The notes beneath the pieces are model-generated. The model did no database searches, was not told where the DNA came from, and worked only from the letters and a program-made list of their open reading frames with translations. A stretch of DNA of 42,860 nucleotides from Spirogloea muscicola (lineage: Eukaryota; Streptophyta; Zygnematophyceae; Spirogloeales; Spirogloeaceae): assembly GCA_009602725.1 (NCBI GenBank), contig WELB01000108.1:250620-293479 (forward strand). Reading direction: 5' to 3'. Of this stretch, positions 21,746 to 35,600 are shown piece by piece. Position numbers and translations under genes: made by a program. Position 1 is the first letter of the stretch. Each line of letters opens with the position of its first letter.

Positions 21746-22224
21746 AGACTCTTTCAGTAGAAGGCGATGGCTGTGATCTGTGAACTGAGAAAAACGATTG
21801 AAGAGTGTGGTCTCGGCGCCGAAACCACACAGCTATGCAAGAGACTTCAGCGAGTGGAAGCTTAGTAACCCACTGACTCGCTTCCTGGACCCTCGTCGGC
21901 TTGGGCCTCCGCTCTGCACTAGCATTTGCATGAACAGTACTGGCTAAAATCGGCCTTCCACTTCTTGGGCACCGCGCCGTCTCTCCACGGCTCGCGACCC
22001 AACAGTAAGAAGAAAAAGAAACAGCTCTTCCAGATTGACATCAGTGGCTGTGATAGGCCAGGCGAAAGGAATAACCAAGGTCTAAAAGGTCCGTATGACG
22101 CAAAAAGCAGGATACTAGTCTCTAAGACGTCAGCAAAAGAGCTCCCAGTAACCTCTAGTCAGTAAGTGCAAGTCTACTTAATCAGAGGCTGGAAAAGCGT
22201 CATTAATCCCGCCGCACGCCAGCC

Positions 22225-22775
22225 CGCCTTGTACATTCCTCTAGGCTGGCCTCTCACAGCCATTGCTGAAAACTGGAAGAGCTGTTTGCTTCCCGACCGA
22301 CCCAACGGCGGCTCGACGGTGGACGAAGCAGCTCGTCTGCAGGAGGGGAGGGCTGCACTGGGCCAGCCTGCGAAAAGTTGACAGGGTCGCCCCGCATTGT
22401 GCCCTTGCAAACCACGGTTTCCTGGAGGAGCTGGCAGACTGAACAGCACGTGTTGATGGCCGTGCCCAGCAGCAAGGAGTGAGCTCTTATAACAGGATGG
22501 GGTGTGTGTTAAGTCTTGGAGGGCCTGAGTGGCCAAGCACAAGGGCAAGCACACTGACAGATGTACATCACCTGCTGCTAAGCTAACCCGCTCAGTAACT
22601 GTGACATAGAGGTCGCTAATTGATGCCAGAATATGGGACGCAATTGACACGCCATTTTGCCACCAGCTAAGGCTCAACAGCTTCCTGAGGGGGCGGGGTT
22701 TGTGAAAGAGAAACAGCCGTTTCCAACGCAAGGCAATGGCTGTGAGAGGCCAGCCCGAAGGAATGTACAAGGTCT
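22225..22775. repeat. Inverted-repeat element enclosing a retrotransposon 3' remnant
   Basis: The left arm, about 22228-22290, and the right arm, about 22709-22772, are reverse complements; over 40 bp, from GCAATGGCTGTGAGAGGCC to GGAATGTACAAGG, about 38 bases match. Between them lies a sequence like the 3' UTR of copies A and B. A third unit (GGGGGCTGGCCAATTACAGCC) follows at about 22798. Confidence 0.8.
22515..22680 (-). mobile_element. Non-LTR retrotransposon 3' UTR remnant (copy D)
   Basis: GGCCAAGCACAAGGGCAAGC, then CACCTGCTGCTAAG, ACCCGCTCAGTAAC, ATTGATGCC and CCACCAGCTAAGGCTC follow the same order as at 8450-8625 and 9610-9780. No coding part is attached. Confidence 0.75.
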
Positions 22776-22966
22776 AAGGCTGAAAAGCCCTCGTTCTGGG
22801 GGCTGGCCAATTACAGCCATCGCCCCTAACTGGAAGCGTCTCTCCCTTTAGCCCCAGCAGCACGCATGCCGAGGGACAGCCACCCTCGGCCTCAGCATGG
22901 AGCAGCCAACAATGAAGGGCTACACCAACCGGTAACCACTCAAGGAGGCAAAGAAAACTAGACAAC

Positions 22967-23640
22967 TCATGGCAAAGCTGCACGGGCTGCTGCAAAGCGG
23001 CCCCCAAATCGGGCAAAGCGGGCCCTTGATGTAAGGACCCCCTGACTGTGCTCGGCATTGGAAAGAGCCCATTGGATAGACGCTTGGAAGCTACTGGCAG
23101 CTTCTTCGTCTATGAAATCAAAAATCCAAACCCCAAGTGGCGAGCTCCGCCAAGGCACGACTTTCCGCGTGAGTGCCGTCGTCCTACTTGCTTCACCCCA
23201 GGTACTGATAGGCGTTATGACCAAGGCTGCAGGTCAATTAATATCCAGTGAGTTCCTTCTTTGGCAGGGAAGCCGAGGATAAAAGAAAGACAGGCCATGT
23301 ACTTGCAGACTAGAAAGCGTCGGAACTTTCGCTGTGGCAACTAAAAGAGCTTCTGACTATCATACTAGGCAAGCGGGTAGAGGAGAAAGCAGCTGGAGCA
23401 AGTAGCAAAAGTGCCAGAAAGAGAAGTGCCAGAAAGAGCACACCTGTCAGTTGTGAGCCAACTTGGTTTAGTTGCAGAACATCTAGCAATTCCGCCTCCC
23501 ACTGGACTTGCCACTCTGGGCCTAGAGGCAAGTGGCCACTTAGCAAGCTCTTAACACACAACAACCGTTCCCGTGTCAGAGCCACTGTGCTGTCTTCTCG
23601 CAGGGGCTTGCAGGTCACATACACCTGCAACGCCAAGCGG
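22967..23640 (-). other. VPS13: VPS13 C-terminal PH-like domain exons
   Basis: VALTRERLLCVKSLLSG followed by EWQVQWEAELLDVLQL has the strand pattern of the VPS13 PH domain. The last exon holds IFDFIDEEAASSFQASIQWA and ends at TGA. The tail after that helix is short and basic. Confidence 0.7.
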
Positions 23641-26600
23641 GAGCCTTAACAACGGCGCCAGTTGGGAGCCACCGAAGGGCATAGTCATGGCTGAGAAGAG
23701 CAACAGTGCTTACAGAAGTACACATCTCCCTACATATCTCACTTCATACCTCTTCCTGAAGCCGTCCATTCAGTGCCTCGAGGAGCACGGCCTGGCCAAG
23801 AGCCTCCTCCCAGCTGTATAAATCTAGCTGCGAGTCAGCACTAAGGTGGCGCGGGGGCCTCGCTCGTCTTGGCTTTGAGTTGAGGGGCTGCGTGCTATTC
23901 CGGATGCTGTGAGCAGTCCTTGTTGCAAGCTCGAGCAGGCTGGCTGTTGGCTTGGCTGCCAACCTCAGGAGGCCAATGGCAGCACCCTCCAGCATCCCTG
24001 GAATACCATTCTGCTCCGCGCCCCTCACTGGAAGCTCTAGTGCTCCAGTCAAAGCTTCTAAGAACACATTGAAGATGCTTGTGTCCTGAATGAACAGAGA
24101 AAGGGGCCATCAGAAGCAGACAATAGCCAACAAGCACAACGATCTTCACAATACCCCTGCGCATGTGGACGTCCTTGTGTCCACTTCACACCACCACTAC
24201 TGAAGGCCTCAGATCAATGTGGCCTCTACCACACCGTTTTTTCTCAATGACGAGCAAGACATGCCATGGAAGTAGATTTTGAAGGACACACTCTCTTGCA
24301 TGAGTTGTCAGCGAAGGAACAGCTACGCACCACCACGTTGGACTCAAGCTGGTGGTCTAGCGCCAAAGCTGCCACGCCCTTTTTTGCAGCACCACTCATT
24401 CTAGCAGCAGCATTGCTGAACGCAAATACTGTCTTGTTTACCAAGCTCCGTGTACCTTTGATAACACCATGCCTGAACTCCTGAGGACTCTGCCTAGGAG
24501 ACATCGCATGGACCAGACTGTTAAAATAGCATCAGGGTATTCACTTTGAGGAAGGACTGAAAGGAGGTGTAAACTTTGGTCATGGCATATTGCAATAAGT
24601 CTACGAGCACTGATGCCGGCGAGCATACATGAATAGATTTAGTCTGAGATGCTTAATGTAACACAGAGACACACCAGTCAGGCAAGACAGGTAAGCAGCA
24701 GCACACAATTACGATAGGCATCAAATCCTTGGGAGGTTGCAGGCGTACCCGGGCAAGACCAACAACAGGAAAAGCCAGAAAGTCCCACAAGCCAGACCCC
24801 AGAGTTGCCAGAAAGTTGATTGGGTTGCCTAGGAAGTCTGCTGAACCCAAAATCTGGTAGGAGACCTGCAAGAGTTGTCTCACATAGTGCCTACCTACCA
24901 TGTCTCGGAGTGCCTCTAGGCTTCCCAATGGGTGGCGGAGAGTCAGCTCTTTCAAATGCACAGAGGCCTCCTCGACATCCGCCAGTGCAAGCACCCGCCT
25001 CTACAAAGTTGAAGCAGAGGAATGCAAGTCAGACAGCATAAAGCTACAGTACTGCAGGTCTTCAGCGGCTGAATTTAAAGGAAGGCCCTGCTTCAATTCT
25101 TGCACAAAAAATCGGCCTTACACAAACTCCTGGAAAGTCAAGCCATCGCAGGAAAACATAACAGCAGGGCACGCTGCCTCATCAGACAGTTCCGGGCACA
25201 AGCCTGTACCTGTAGCACAAAGCCAGCAGACTCCAGAAGATAAGCAGAACCCCTTGTCTGTTGCTGCAGCCAGGGCTCACTGCAGAAGCTGAATAGTATG
25301 TCCACCCTGGCAACTTGCAGCTTCTCCACATATATTTTCCTCCGATTCGGTGGCAAAGTGATCATAACATCGTCATCTGCTCTAGCATGCAGATACTGGG
25401 GTAATCCCCCTGTGCTCATGGTTGTGATGGTACGGGCAACATTCTCTGCATAATATATTCCATGCTCTGCCTCTGCGACTTTATGCTTGTCAGCTGCAGA
25501 CTGAGCAGTCTCTTTGGCTTCAGCCTTGGCGCCAAGGGCAGGGAGGTCTGAGTCCGAATTGGCCCTGGTTCCAGCAAGGCGGCCCAGAGAATGTCCTCTG
25601 CTCCTTGTTGGGCTTGGGCTGGTCATGCTTGACGCCATGACTGGAAGTTCATGATCAGAAGCCCTAGCTTCAATAAGAGTCTCTTGGCGCCCATTCAGAG
25701 CTAAGATTTGGTGCATGACATCCAGGAGACGGATGAAGAGGCGCTCTTCCAACTCCAATCTTAAGGGTGCTAGACTGCAGACAACATTACAATGTACAGA
25801 TCAAAATCAAGTGCCTTTGTCCAGTAGACTTGCATAATGTCCTGCTGGAAGACAAACTGGATATACTCTGTGACAGCCTGAATCTGCTAAGTCAGCCACG
25901 GCGAGAAACAGAGCACAAACGAAATAGACTTGCCAATAACAAGTGGATCCAGGGCTGGCTAATCAAGAGAAGGGTGATAGATTTGTACGCTAAGCAGATG
26001 TCTTGGAAGCAGTCAACCAAACCAACAGGTTGCCGCCACTTGACCGCCACAATCGAGAGGGCAGCCTGAGAATTGACATTTTCAGCAATTCCAAAAGATC
26101 CCAAGGTGGCAAAAGCGCCTGCAGTCGGTACAGATGACAGAAGTACTGGGAAAGTGGCATACTGAAGCTGATTATCAACCTGCAGGGCTTGGACCTGAAC
26201 ATCTAGTAGCTGCTGCAGGTGCCCCTTCTGATAAGAGCATGATAGATCCTGCACAGATGCATAGACTATCTCCTGCAGGTACAATTGAGTATTGTAAGTC
26301 CCCTTGTGCAGAGCTTTGCAGAAGCTGCAGTAATTTGAAGCAATTTACTTGAATGGCCTTGCGCTTGGAAATTACTGTCATTCACATGCACTATACATTG
26401 GTAGACCATGCTGTGGTGTCTGCGACTGCCCATGTGGCCTGGATGTATCTGGTCCATCTCAAGGGACAAAATTGCTTCAACTCTGGAACTTGTGACATAA
26501 TTATATAAGTCACTACCAATTGCTTTGTGACTGTGAAAGTCAGAGGGACGGTTCTGATCTGTACCTGGGGAGCTGAGTCAACTATGGAGATGCCAATTTT

Positions 26601-29600
26601 GTCCAGCCTAATGTTGACCTTGGATTCCAAAAACGGCAGACTGGGAGGTACAATGCCGGCTGCTGTTGCCTTTTGATATCTATTGCTGAAAGATGCAACC
26701 TCAAGGTTGTCTTCCACCACATGTATGTCGAGATCCACCACCTTAAGTACCTGCACGATCATATGCTCTCTTTTGAGTATTTATGATGTACTGCCTTGAC
26801 TCCAGGATAATGAGGTCAATACATATGATGGGCTGCCAGACAACCAACTGCACATGTCTCCAAAACATACAAACTCCATGTTATCAGGAGAGCCTGTCAC
26901 TGAGTTTCGCAGGAGCACTGCTCCATCCAAAGTGTACCCGAGTTGGACCCTCTGAGGAGATTGACACTTGGAGTTGCCGTTCAGGTCGCTGCGTGCAAGA
27001 GGAGGTAAGGAGCATAAAGTAGCAGCACAAGGAGCAATTACCATCGTCCTATGCATTGCAGAACAGTACTCCAGTGAGAGGTCTTTGATGCAGCGTTACG
27101 ATATAAATGAATATTAACCTGTGCAGTTGCAGCTAGTGTGGCTTGTCCATGCTGCTTGACTTCATCTAATTGATAAGAACCCAACGTAGCTCCTCTGACC
27201 TGCAAAAGCCAATGTGCATCAACTTGGTGGATGAACATTCTTGATGCAGAAACCAGGTCCAATGAGGAACATTGGGGAGCTGATATTGTCAAACTATACA
27301 GCTGCTGTGCACAGTAGTCCAACAAATTATTGTGCATGAATGTACAGGATGTTGGAAAAGTATATGTATTGTGCACCTTGAGAACAAGTCTGTGTGGTAA
27401 ACATGGTTCATCCCATGCATACAAGCAAGAATTGTAAGGTCGTAATGTGTCTCTTGATGTCTCACATCTTTGCTGATAGAAAATGAGGGTCTGCATTCGT
27501 CAAGCCACTTTCTCATTCAGATACGGCCCACACTAGATTTTCAGATGCCGAGCTGATGGAGTGGAATCATCATGTTGACATGCTGCGGATTCCGAAAATT
27601 GCAGATCAGCTATTCCTGGATGGGAAAAACCTTCATACCTCTGTGGACAAGTTCTCAATACGATAGGGCATGAACTGTGTCTCATCCTGCGTCATCCGAA
27701 TAATACAGGTCCCATTCCTATTGATACTCTGGCTTGCAGGCTCAGCCAGAGCCCCGTCATTCGGCTTGGGTGTACTAACATTGACCCTGGCCATGAGGAT
27801 TTCTCCAGTCACAACATTGCGGAGCTTCAATTGTGTATCTCCAAGCTTGTCTGGCGCAAAACCTCCCGACCAGTCCCAACCATGTTCATCAATCCTCGTG
27901 CTAACAAGCAGGCTCCTGTGGGGGCCAGGATCAGGCATTTGTACTTGCACTTACACGAGCTGGCCAGCATGAGCATTGCAAGTTACAGCAAGAATTTGAC
28001 TACACATAGCATCATAGCATCAAATTTTCCATTTTAAGCTCTCATATTCAGGTCAAAAGTTGAATGCAGTCGCAGACAAAGACAAACAGCTGTACCGCTG
28101 TATATTAGTCCAGTGGAGGGGCTTGTGATCGCCAGCCGGCAGGCGCAGAAAGGTGTCAGTCCCCTGCTGACAGTAACAAACATCCACTCCCATCCCATTT
28201 ATAAGAACAAACCTGTGAGCATCGAGAGTTGATTGTCATTGAACCTTGATCAAGTATACCAGGACATGCACTTAATATCAGATTGTTTCACAAGGATATG
28301 CACTAAACATCAGCCCTTAAAATGCACAGATTAGCAGGTTGAGCAGAGGAAATCGGTTCTGTGGTTGGGCTCGACGGGCTCGCTAAAAGCTGGTGGAGCT
28401 AAGACTACTTGTTCGAGCTGACGGACCTGGGCTGGAAGGTAAGAATCTTTGTCAAAGGCAGGTCAACAGGATGTGTTACAGAAACAGCAAGAATTTACGC
28501 CCCGTGCCCTTTTCGCTGTGGAATAGACACTACTGCAACTGCACCAGGAGGTTCCAACGGCATCGCTTCACTCCACATGCCTTGATATCCCAGCTTCAGA
28601 CATGGCTCCCGCTGTTCTCGCCTTTTTGGAGGTGAGTAAAGTCCCACCTCCTTGCTGTCCTTAGCGAGCTGATCCTGCAGTCTCCTTGGCAGTTGCAGAG
28701 CCTCCATATCTGCCAAGTGACCAGCAGAGGCTGATGCCAGTCCCAAGCTGGTCTGGATGTCCGCAGTGTCTGCAAATCTGGTCGGCAATGTCATACTCCT
28801 CAGCAGAGGTGTTCCTTCTGACGGAGCTCCTTTCTCTGCTGTCCCTTCTACTGGAGCTCCCAGACTCTGACCGCGATCATCCAGTCCTGGCAGAGCATCA
28901 AGCAGCCCTCTAGGCCTTGCAGCAAAAGGGCTTGTGACGCTTGTCAAGGATGGTAAACTGAAGTCCCCACACTTGGGTCGCTCGAATGGCGTCGCTTCTT
29001 GCCTACTGCCGAGCAGGATCTGGGCAACAATACCCAAGGCAACGTCTTTCTCGCCATCTGTGACTGATAAAGGGAGAGACGTTGCATTATAGAGCAAGAA
29101 AGGAGCCGCCACAGCCACTTGCCTGGCACCACAGGCGGCATTCACTGTCCACTGCAGCACCAAAGACAAAGGCAGTCCTGCACAACCACATGCAGCAAGC
29201 TCAGGTTTCTATCTCACTCTGTGCCTAACATTACGCCTGCATTCCTGATATGGCCGAAGTAGCTGCCAGATTGTCAGTGTGAGGGGTGATGAGTCTAACC
29301 AGTTGTTGAAATTGGTTGAAGAAACACAGAAGCTGCTGGTAAAGTGCAGTCCTTGTGGTCCACGAAACTCAGGCCTGCTTCAGCACTCAGAATAGAAGCT
29401 CGTGGAAGATATACTGATCCACTCCGTTCAAACCCTTCCAACTCAAAGCGCATCTGAAGATCATGTACGGCGTCCACCTCGTACATATGAGCTAGAGCAC
29501 CCTGCACCTCAAGTGACTGTTGGCTTAGCTGCTAAGTGTTTGCTTTGGCCTTGTGGCTGGCAGGAAAGGAACTGCTCCCAAGGTTTCTGAGAGACATGTG

Positions 29601-32600
29601 CCGCATGCGCGTAGCCATCAGGTTGAGCAGATACAGCTATCAAAGAAGTACTGACCCTGAACCACAATGACAGAAACAAGAATGACTGGCTCTAATCCAT
29701 GACACGCCTTACGGAGTGGATATCTAGCTTCACAACCTTGTCAGTCAACAGCAACATCACTTGAATTTGTTACAAAGTCATTGACCAGATACGCAAATGA
29801 AACCAGGTCTACAAGAGAAGGAAGGAGTAGGGGGCAAAAAAGAGAAGAATCTGCTTACCTGGGCGATTCTTATTTCGTGCACAGCTACAACACCACCTTG
29901 TCCAAAAATTGATACCTTGAAATGGCAAGGCAAGTGGTTCCATATGAGAAGGGGTGGGCGGACGGTAATGTTCCACATTGAGCAACTAGTTGGTTGCTGA
30001 AAATGGGCAGCTCGTCCAACAGGCCTGGTAAATGGGATAAGTTCCTCACGCCTTGCACTGTTATGGCGTATTGGAGCAGCACGCTTGTCTCTTGCCCCTT
30101 CTGGCCGCACAACGAAGCAAGTATTATCAATACTTTCTTGGAAAATACTACAGAGCTGTCCACATGCAGCTGTCCTCGCTACTAGCTGAAGGGATTTACT
30201 CACAAAGGCTTGTTGCTGACCTGCTGGAAGGATATTAAGGGTCTCTTGACTTTTGTCAACGCAGAAACGGAGTGGAGCACCTCCTGGGCTTGATTTGGTG
30301 CAGGTAACTGTCCGAGTAGGGCCGCTCTGCTGAAGAAGCTTGGGCAGTTGCTGTTTCTCGCTCCATTGATGACCGCTACCGCACGGCCGCCATCGCATGT
30401 CACCCGTTTCCGCAAGATGGACAGGAATGTGCATGACCTTGCCAGGTGGCACTGGAGCCATGACCGTAGGATTGGGAGCAATTGGAATGTCAAATCGAAC
30501 CTCCAAAGGTACCATCGTTGCATTCTGAAGAGAAACCTGAAGCAGTCAAGACGCACATGTTGACTTAGCATTTGCAGCACCATGTGGCATATGAGCTTAA
30601 TACGGCTGCACAATAGCATGAATGCAGACAACAAGTGCAGCTAGATTTAGAGGTGTAGATGAGTACCGTCGAACGGAAGCTTATTTGTTTACAGTATTGC
30701 TGCATTGTCACTTGGCATACAAGGGGTTTGACAAATTCTAAAAAATCTGGGTTGTCTTTGGGCTCCAGCATGGTCAGATCTGGGTATGAGCTCCACATCC
30801 TTCCATCTTCTCCCGCGTGGCTGTTGCTGCTGCTCGTGTAGTGCATTGCCAACTCTCCAGCTGAGCCCTTTTCACTTCCAGCTTTAAGGCCAGACATTGA
30901 AGCAAGAAATGCCCAAGTGCCAACGAGCTCAACCGAGAACGGGGAAGATGGAAGTGCCATGCCATCCAACTGTATGCTTATGCACCTGTGGCCAGCCCTC
31001 TGTCTCTTCTTCTGTGCATCTCTGCGTTCTGCATTTGCAGCGATCTTGTCAACCAGTCAGGAGATTAGGTTGAAATTCAAACAAGTGAATGTCATAGGCA
31101 ATGACCCATTTCTTGCAGACAGATAGACACTCAAGAGGAATGAATGCCACAAGCAGTGTCAGTAGGTACATTACCAATATCTTGGTCAGTTTGCAGCTCC
31201 TCCATCCCATCGAACCAGAGAGGCACGTCCATACCAGGCAGGAGAGTTCCAGAGGTAGCACTGCTGCCTGGCTGATATGCCTCACTCCCATTGCTTACAA
31301 GCCAGTACCTCATCAATTCACCGGTCAGGTTGCGCAATGAGTAAGGGGTATACAAATTACTGCTGGTGACATCACTTGTGAAAGGCTTCTTTGTGCGGCT
31401 CCCCTCATGCGAAGGAGATAGATGAGAGGATGCTAAGCTCTTTTCGCTTCCGATCTGACCACTTTCCCGCAATATCTCCAAGGCTCGTTTCATAGCCTGC
31501 AGAGCTACATGCAGGATCAATGGCCTCATTCTGGAAGAGCAAGGAAGGATTCTCTCATTGGAAGCAATGAAACCCAACCCATACCTAGTCACAGCCAGTA
31601 GCACTGCTGATAAAGATATCTGCAGGTTCAGTCAATAGAAGAGCAGCCATGCCTGAGCCATAGCTGGGGTGATGTTGCAATTCAGCATGGCTGCTGATGT
31701 TAGGCTGTAGCTCGATCTCAAAACAGAGACTGGATGGAGGGCCTCCAGAGCCCACACTGCTGCAGCCTGCAGGAGCCAAGGCTCAATAGCTGGCTCCCAA
31801 GTCGCCTAGGCAAGGGAGAATGCAGGGAAGCAGTCATTAGGCAGCATTGATGAGGCTCATGAACTTTTCTATATGACATAAGGAGTCACCACATGCTGCT
31901 ACCGCTCCTGCGAGATAGCAGTACAACACGTGGTTGTGCCTGCAACTCCAGCCTGGGGGCAATGGTTAATTCATCAGTCCTGCAGTAATATAGAAGATGG
32001 GATGACGGAGGAGCTTCAGGTCTAAGATTCAGCAAACCTTGTGTGTGTTTTGGTAGTTCAGACTTAGTTCCATCGATACGCATGCTGTTGCCTCCAGGTT
32101 GAGGAGCTGACCAGATATTTGCAGTCCCCGCAGACAACAATCTAAAATTGGTGCATCAAACTTCCACTGCAATCAACAGCCTTTTGCCACAATGTTGGAA
32201 TTGTTCACTAACTTTCTACTGCATTAGATAGGCTATGTCGCCCAATGCATCCACGAGTAGCTCTATAATCTACAAATCTGCTTTCAGTAGATAATCTGAC
32301 TATAATAATAGTCAGCAGCAATGGCGTTTTGCAGCACTAACAATCTACATCAATCAATCTATGCTCGGTAATCTCGATTCCCTGTGCATATTCATGTCTT
32401 CTGACCCTCACTGAGAAAAGATTAACAGGACATACTCTGCTGTCACCCAAGTGGTAGCTTAACTTCTCCACATGGAACTGCGCAGAGATCTCCGTTCCAT
32501 CTTTTAAAGAAAATGGTGCATGCCCTAAGTGCTCCAACTCAAATGATGAGACAAATTTGAGGATCTGGTGCGAACACCACCCTTGAACATCCCCAATACC

Positions 32601-35600
32601 TCCCTCGCATTTGATGGTCAGATTGGTCGCACTTGCATCCTCATGACCACTATCATGACCTTGACTGCTCTTGCTGCTCCGTGGCAACTTCATAATTAAG
32701 CAAGTCAGCTGCATAGCCCACATGAAGAATTCAAAATGCCAGTTAAGGAGAGAAGTCTGACAACAATAGGGATGCCTTCAGTGTCCGAGCATATGTGCTT
32801 GAGTCTTCCAAGGGAGTCGACAATAGAGATCGACTACACCATGCATCATGCCTCCCTCCATGCAACAAAATTTGCCTACCCAGAAGATGGTAACAAACCT
32901 GTACCCTTGAAGCCTGGAGAAGGGGCATCTGATAGTCTTGCTCCTTGCCATCTAATCCTTTTAGCATGGTTTGACTCCCACTAACATAGGCATCAAAGCT
33001 TGTACTTAAATCCAACCTCCCTGCACTCTGCTCCATTGTACCTGAAAAGTTCATTGTGATCACATAACACCTTGATAGTTTTACCTCCCCCAGTAAGTTC
33101 GTAGTACGCAGCTGAAAAGGATCTGCATGTCACAAGATCTATCACAAGCGTTATTGCCAATGTTTTCTTAGCTATCATCAGCATAATAGTCAATGGTACC
33201 ATGACTGACAGCGCTCCACCCATGAAGGGATGCAGGGGTATGCAAGTCACAGCACCCTATGCAGTCATATTCAAACTCATACTGCATACTCACTGCATTC
33301 TTGGCCAAACCTACCTGCCTCAGTCTGAGGAGAGAATCTGTCAGCCTCTGGAATGACAAGCTTAAAATCAGGAGCCACGATCTTCCAAGTTGCACCTGCA
33401 TTATGTGTGGGTCCTCCATTGTACTCTGCAGAACTATTTGTATTGTTGTTCTTCTGGGCAGACTTGCTGTTTTTCTGGAAGTACCTCAAGCAACAGTCAC
33501 CGGCACGAGCGACCCATGTTGGAGGGCTAGCTCTTAGAGGCCCAGTATGTACTGCAGCTCCAAGGTGCCAGCGTACTACTACCAGCTCCACAAACAACGC
33601 TAACTCGACCAATGCTGCTTCGCTGCATAGCACAGGAGTACAAATGTAGATGAATCGTAGTGTACCGACGCAAGAACTTGTGTGATCTGACCATTACGAT
33701 GCTTCAGTCGTGCCCCTTGTCCATTTCAAGCGCAAGAGATGCAAAATATACTAACTACTTCATTACCCACAGCTTAAGTCTGAAAATAATGAATTCGCAG
33801 CAGACCCTGTTTGCTCCAGGTTTGCTGGTCCCCAGCACTCATTTGATGGGAGCTGCCCACTTGTGCTTGCTTCACCATTGCTTCTCCTCCTCACTCGCCA
33901 TTCGGATCTATCTTGTTGCGGGATTACAGTATGTATTGAAGATGTACCAGAAGTAGTGGTGTCAGTGCTGCTGACAGTGGTGTTGGTAGCTTGCCTTGAA
34001 GCTACTGGTTTCTCTGACTCGTTATACGGTCTCAACTTGTCTGCCTCAGTCTTCTGTACAGCTGCTGATTTGATCAAAGTAGCTGGCAGAGAATATGCTC
34101 CACCCAATGAAGTAGACTTGTCCTTGGAGGTGACATGCGTATCAAGGTTGGAAAATAGCTTGCCAAGTGCCTGGCACTTTGCAAGGCTAAGGGGCAAGTT
34201 CAACTCGGAAGCTGTTCCTCCCACCTGCAAATTGCAAAAGGGCGATAAGCCATATTGTTCTGCAGATGTCAGCACTTGATGTCATTTTGTAAGCCGACAT
34301 TCACCAATTTTGTGGGATGTGCAGTACATCTGCACTGAATTGCAGCTTGCAAGATAGGTGTGCAGACCTTCAGCTTTGTCAATGTCTTGTCATTCTGTAA
34401 GGCACACATATCAAGAGTAAGCTGCAAGTGTAATGGCTGCAACAGGTGCCGCTCTTGATCTACTTCTTGGCTGCGCAGCATAGCGTGCCAATCCTCATCT
34501 TGCTGGGCCATGATGACCTGCCAAAACACAAGGGATCAATGGCCTATACCAGAGAACGAAGAGATTGATGCCATTGCAGGTGCAACTTCCTGTCTTAGTT
34601 GACATTGCTCAGTATGACAATGTAATAACTGAAGCATTTTGTTCTCTGCTCAATAGTAACATAAGCAGCAGAAAATCAAGGAGAGGAGAAGGTCTGCCTA
34701 GGGTGGGGTAAGGGAAAATAGATATGTATCTATACCTGCAAGTCTGCAATATCGAGCCTGTAGTGATCATAAAGAGCGGCCTTTTCTAACAAGTGAAGGC
34801 TACTATCCTGACTGATATTTCTAAATTTTTCTCCTGAATGTATGTACGCCTCCCGTGACGCGAATTCTAGGCTCATTCGAGCTTGCGCTGGCGGGTCAGC
34901 AGCAGAAGCAAAATGGATTGATCCAAAGCTTACAGCCTGATTACATGCGATAAAACACGCCATTGCAGTATTCAGCCCAATGCCAGCTTACTGATGAAAA
35001 CGATCTAATTGAATGAGAGTCTCGGGAGAGGTCAATGCCGCCAGCTCTAGCGACCTACTACACTTCACAGCAAGGCTCAGTCGTGCTGTTTCCAGTGCAG
35101 AACAATACGACGCCTTGCACTTCGCCAACCTGGATCAAGAAGAATGCATACCAGGAGCAGGCCATGCGGCGCGGTGCTGCACTCTGGGATGACGAGGCAA
35201 GTGGATTCTATATCTACTTGTATGGAGACCCGCTTATGTGTGGCAATCACGTATCTGCCAATAATCCAACAGCTTATTGCTGGTCAGCTGCTGCAAGAGT
35301 TCAGACGCTGAGCATGTCAAAGATGTCAACAAATATGTGACATTATATGCAAGGCAGTATACCCTTGAGCATGCTCATGCAAGTTGTCACTTTCATCAAT
35401 CAGGGAAAGGGCTTGCTCTCACTCGGCCTTCGAAAGCGTCCGTGCTCTCAAAGTTTCAAGGCCATTCAGGGCAGCAACCACCTGACTCCTTGCCAGGCAT
35501 CAGCATACACCATGATGACGCTCTACACGTATGTGTGGCAGCATAGATCCTTGCTGCTGATAGTTAAAACAACAGGTCGTATGATGCAAAGTCATTGCAC

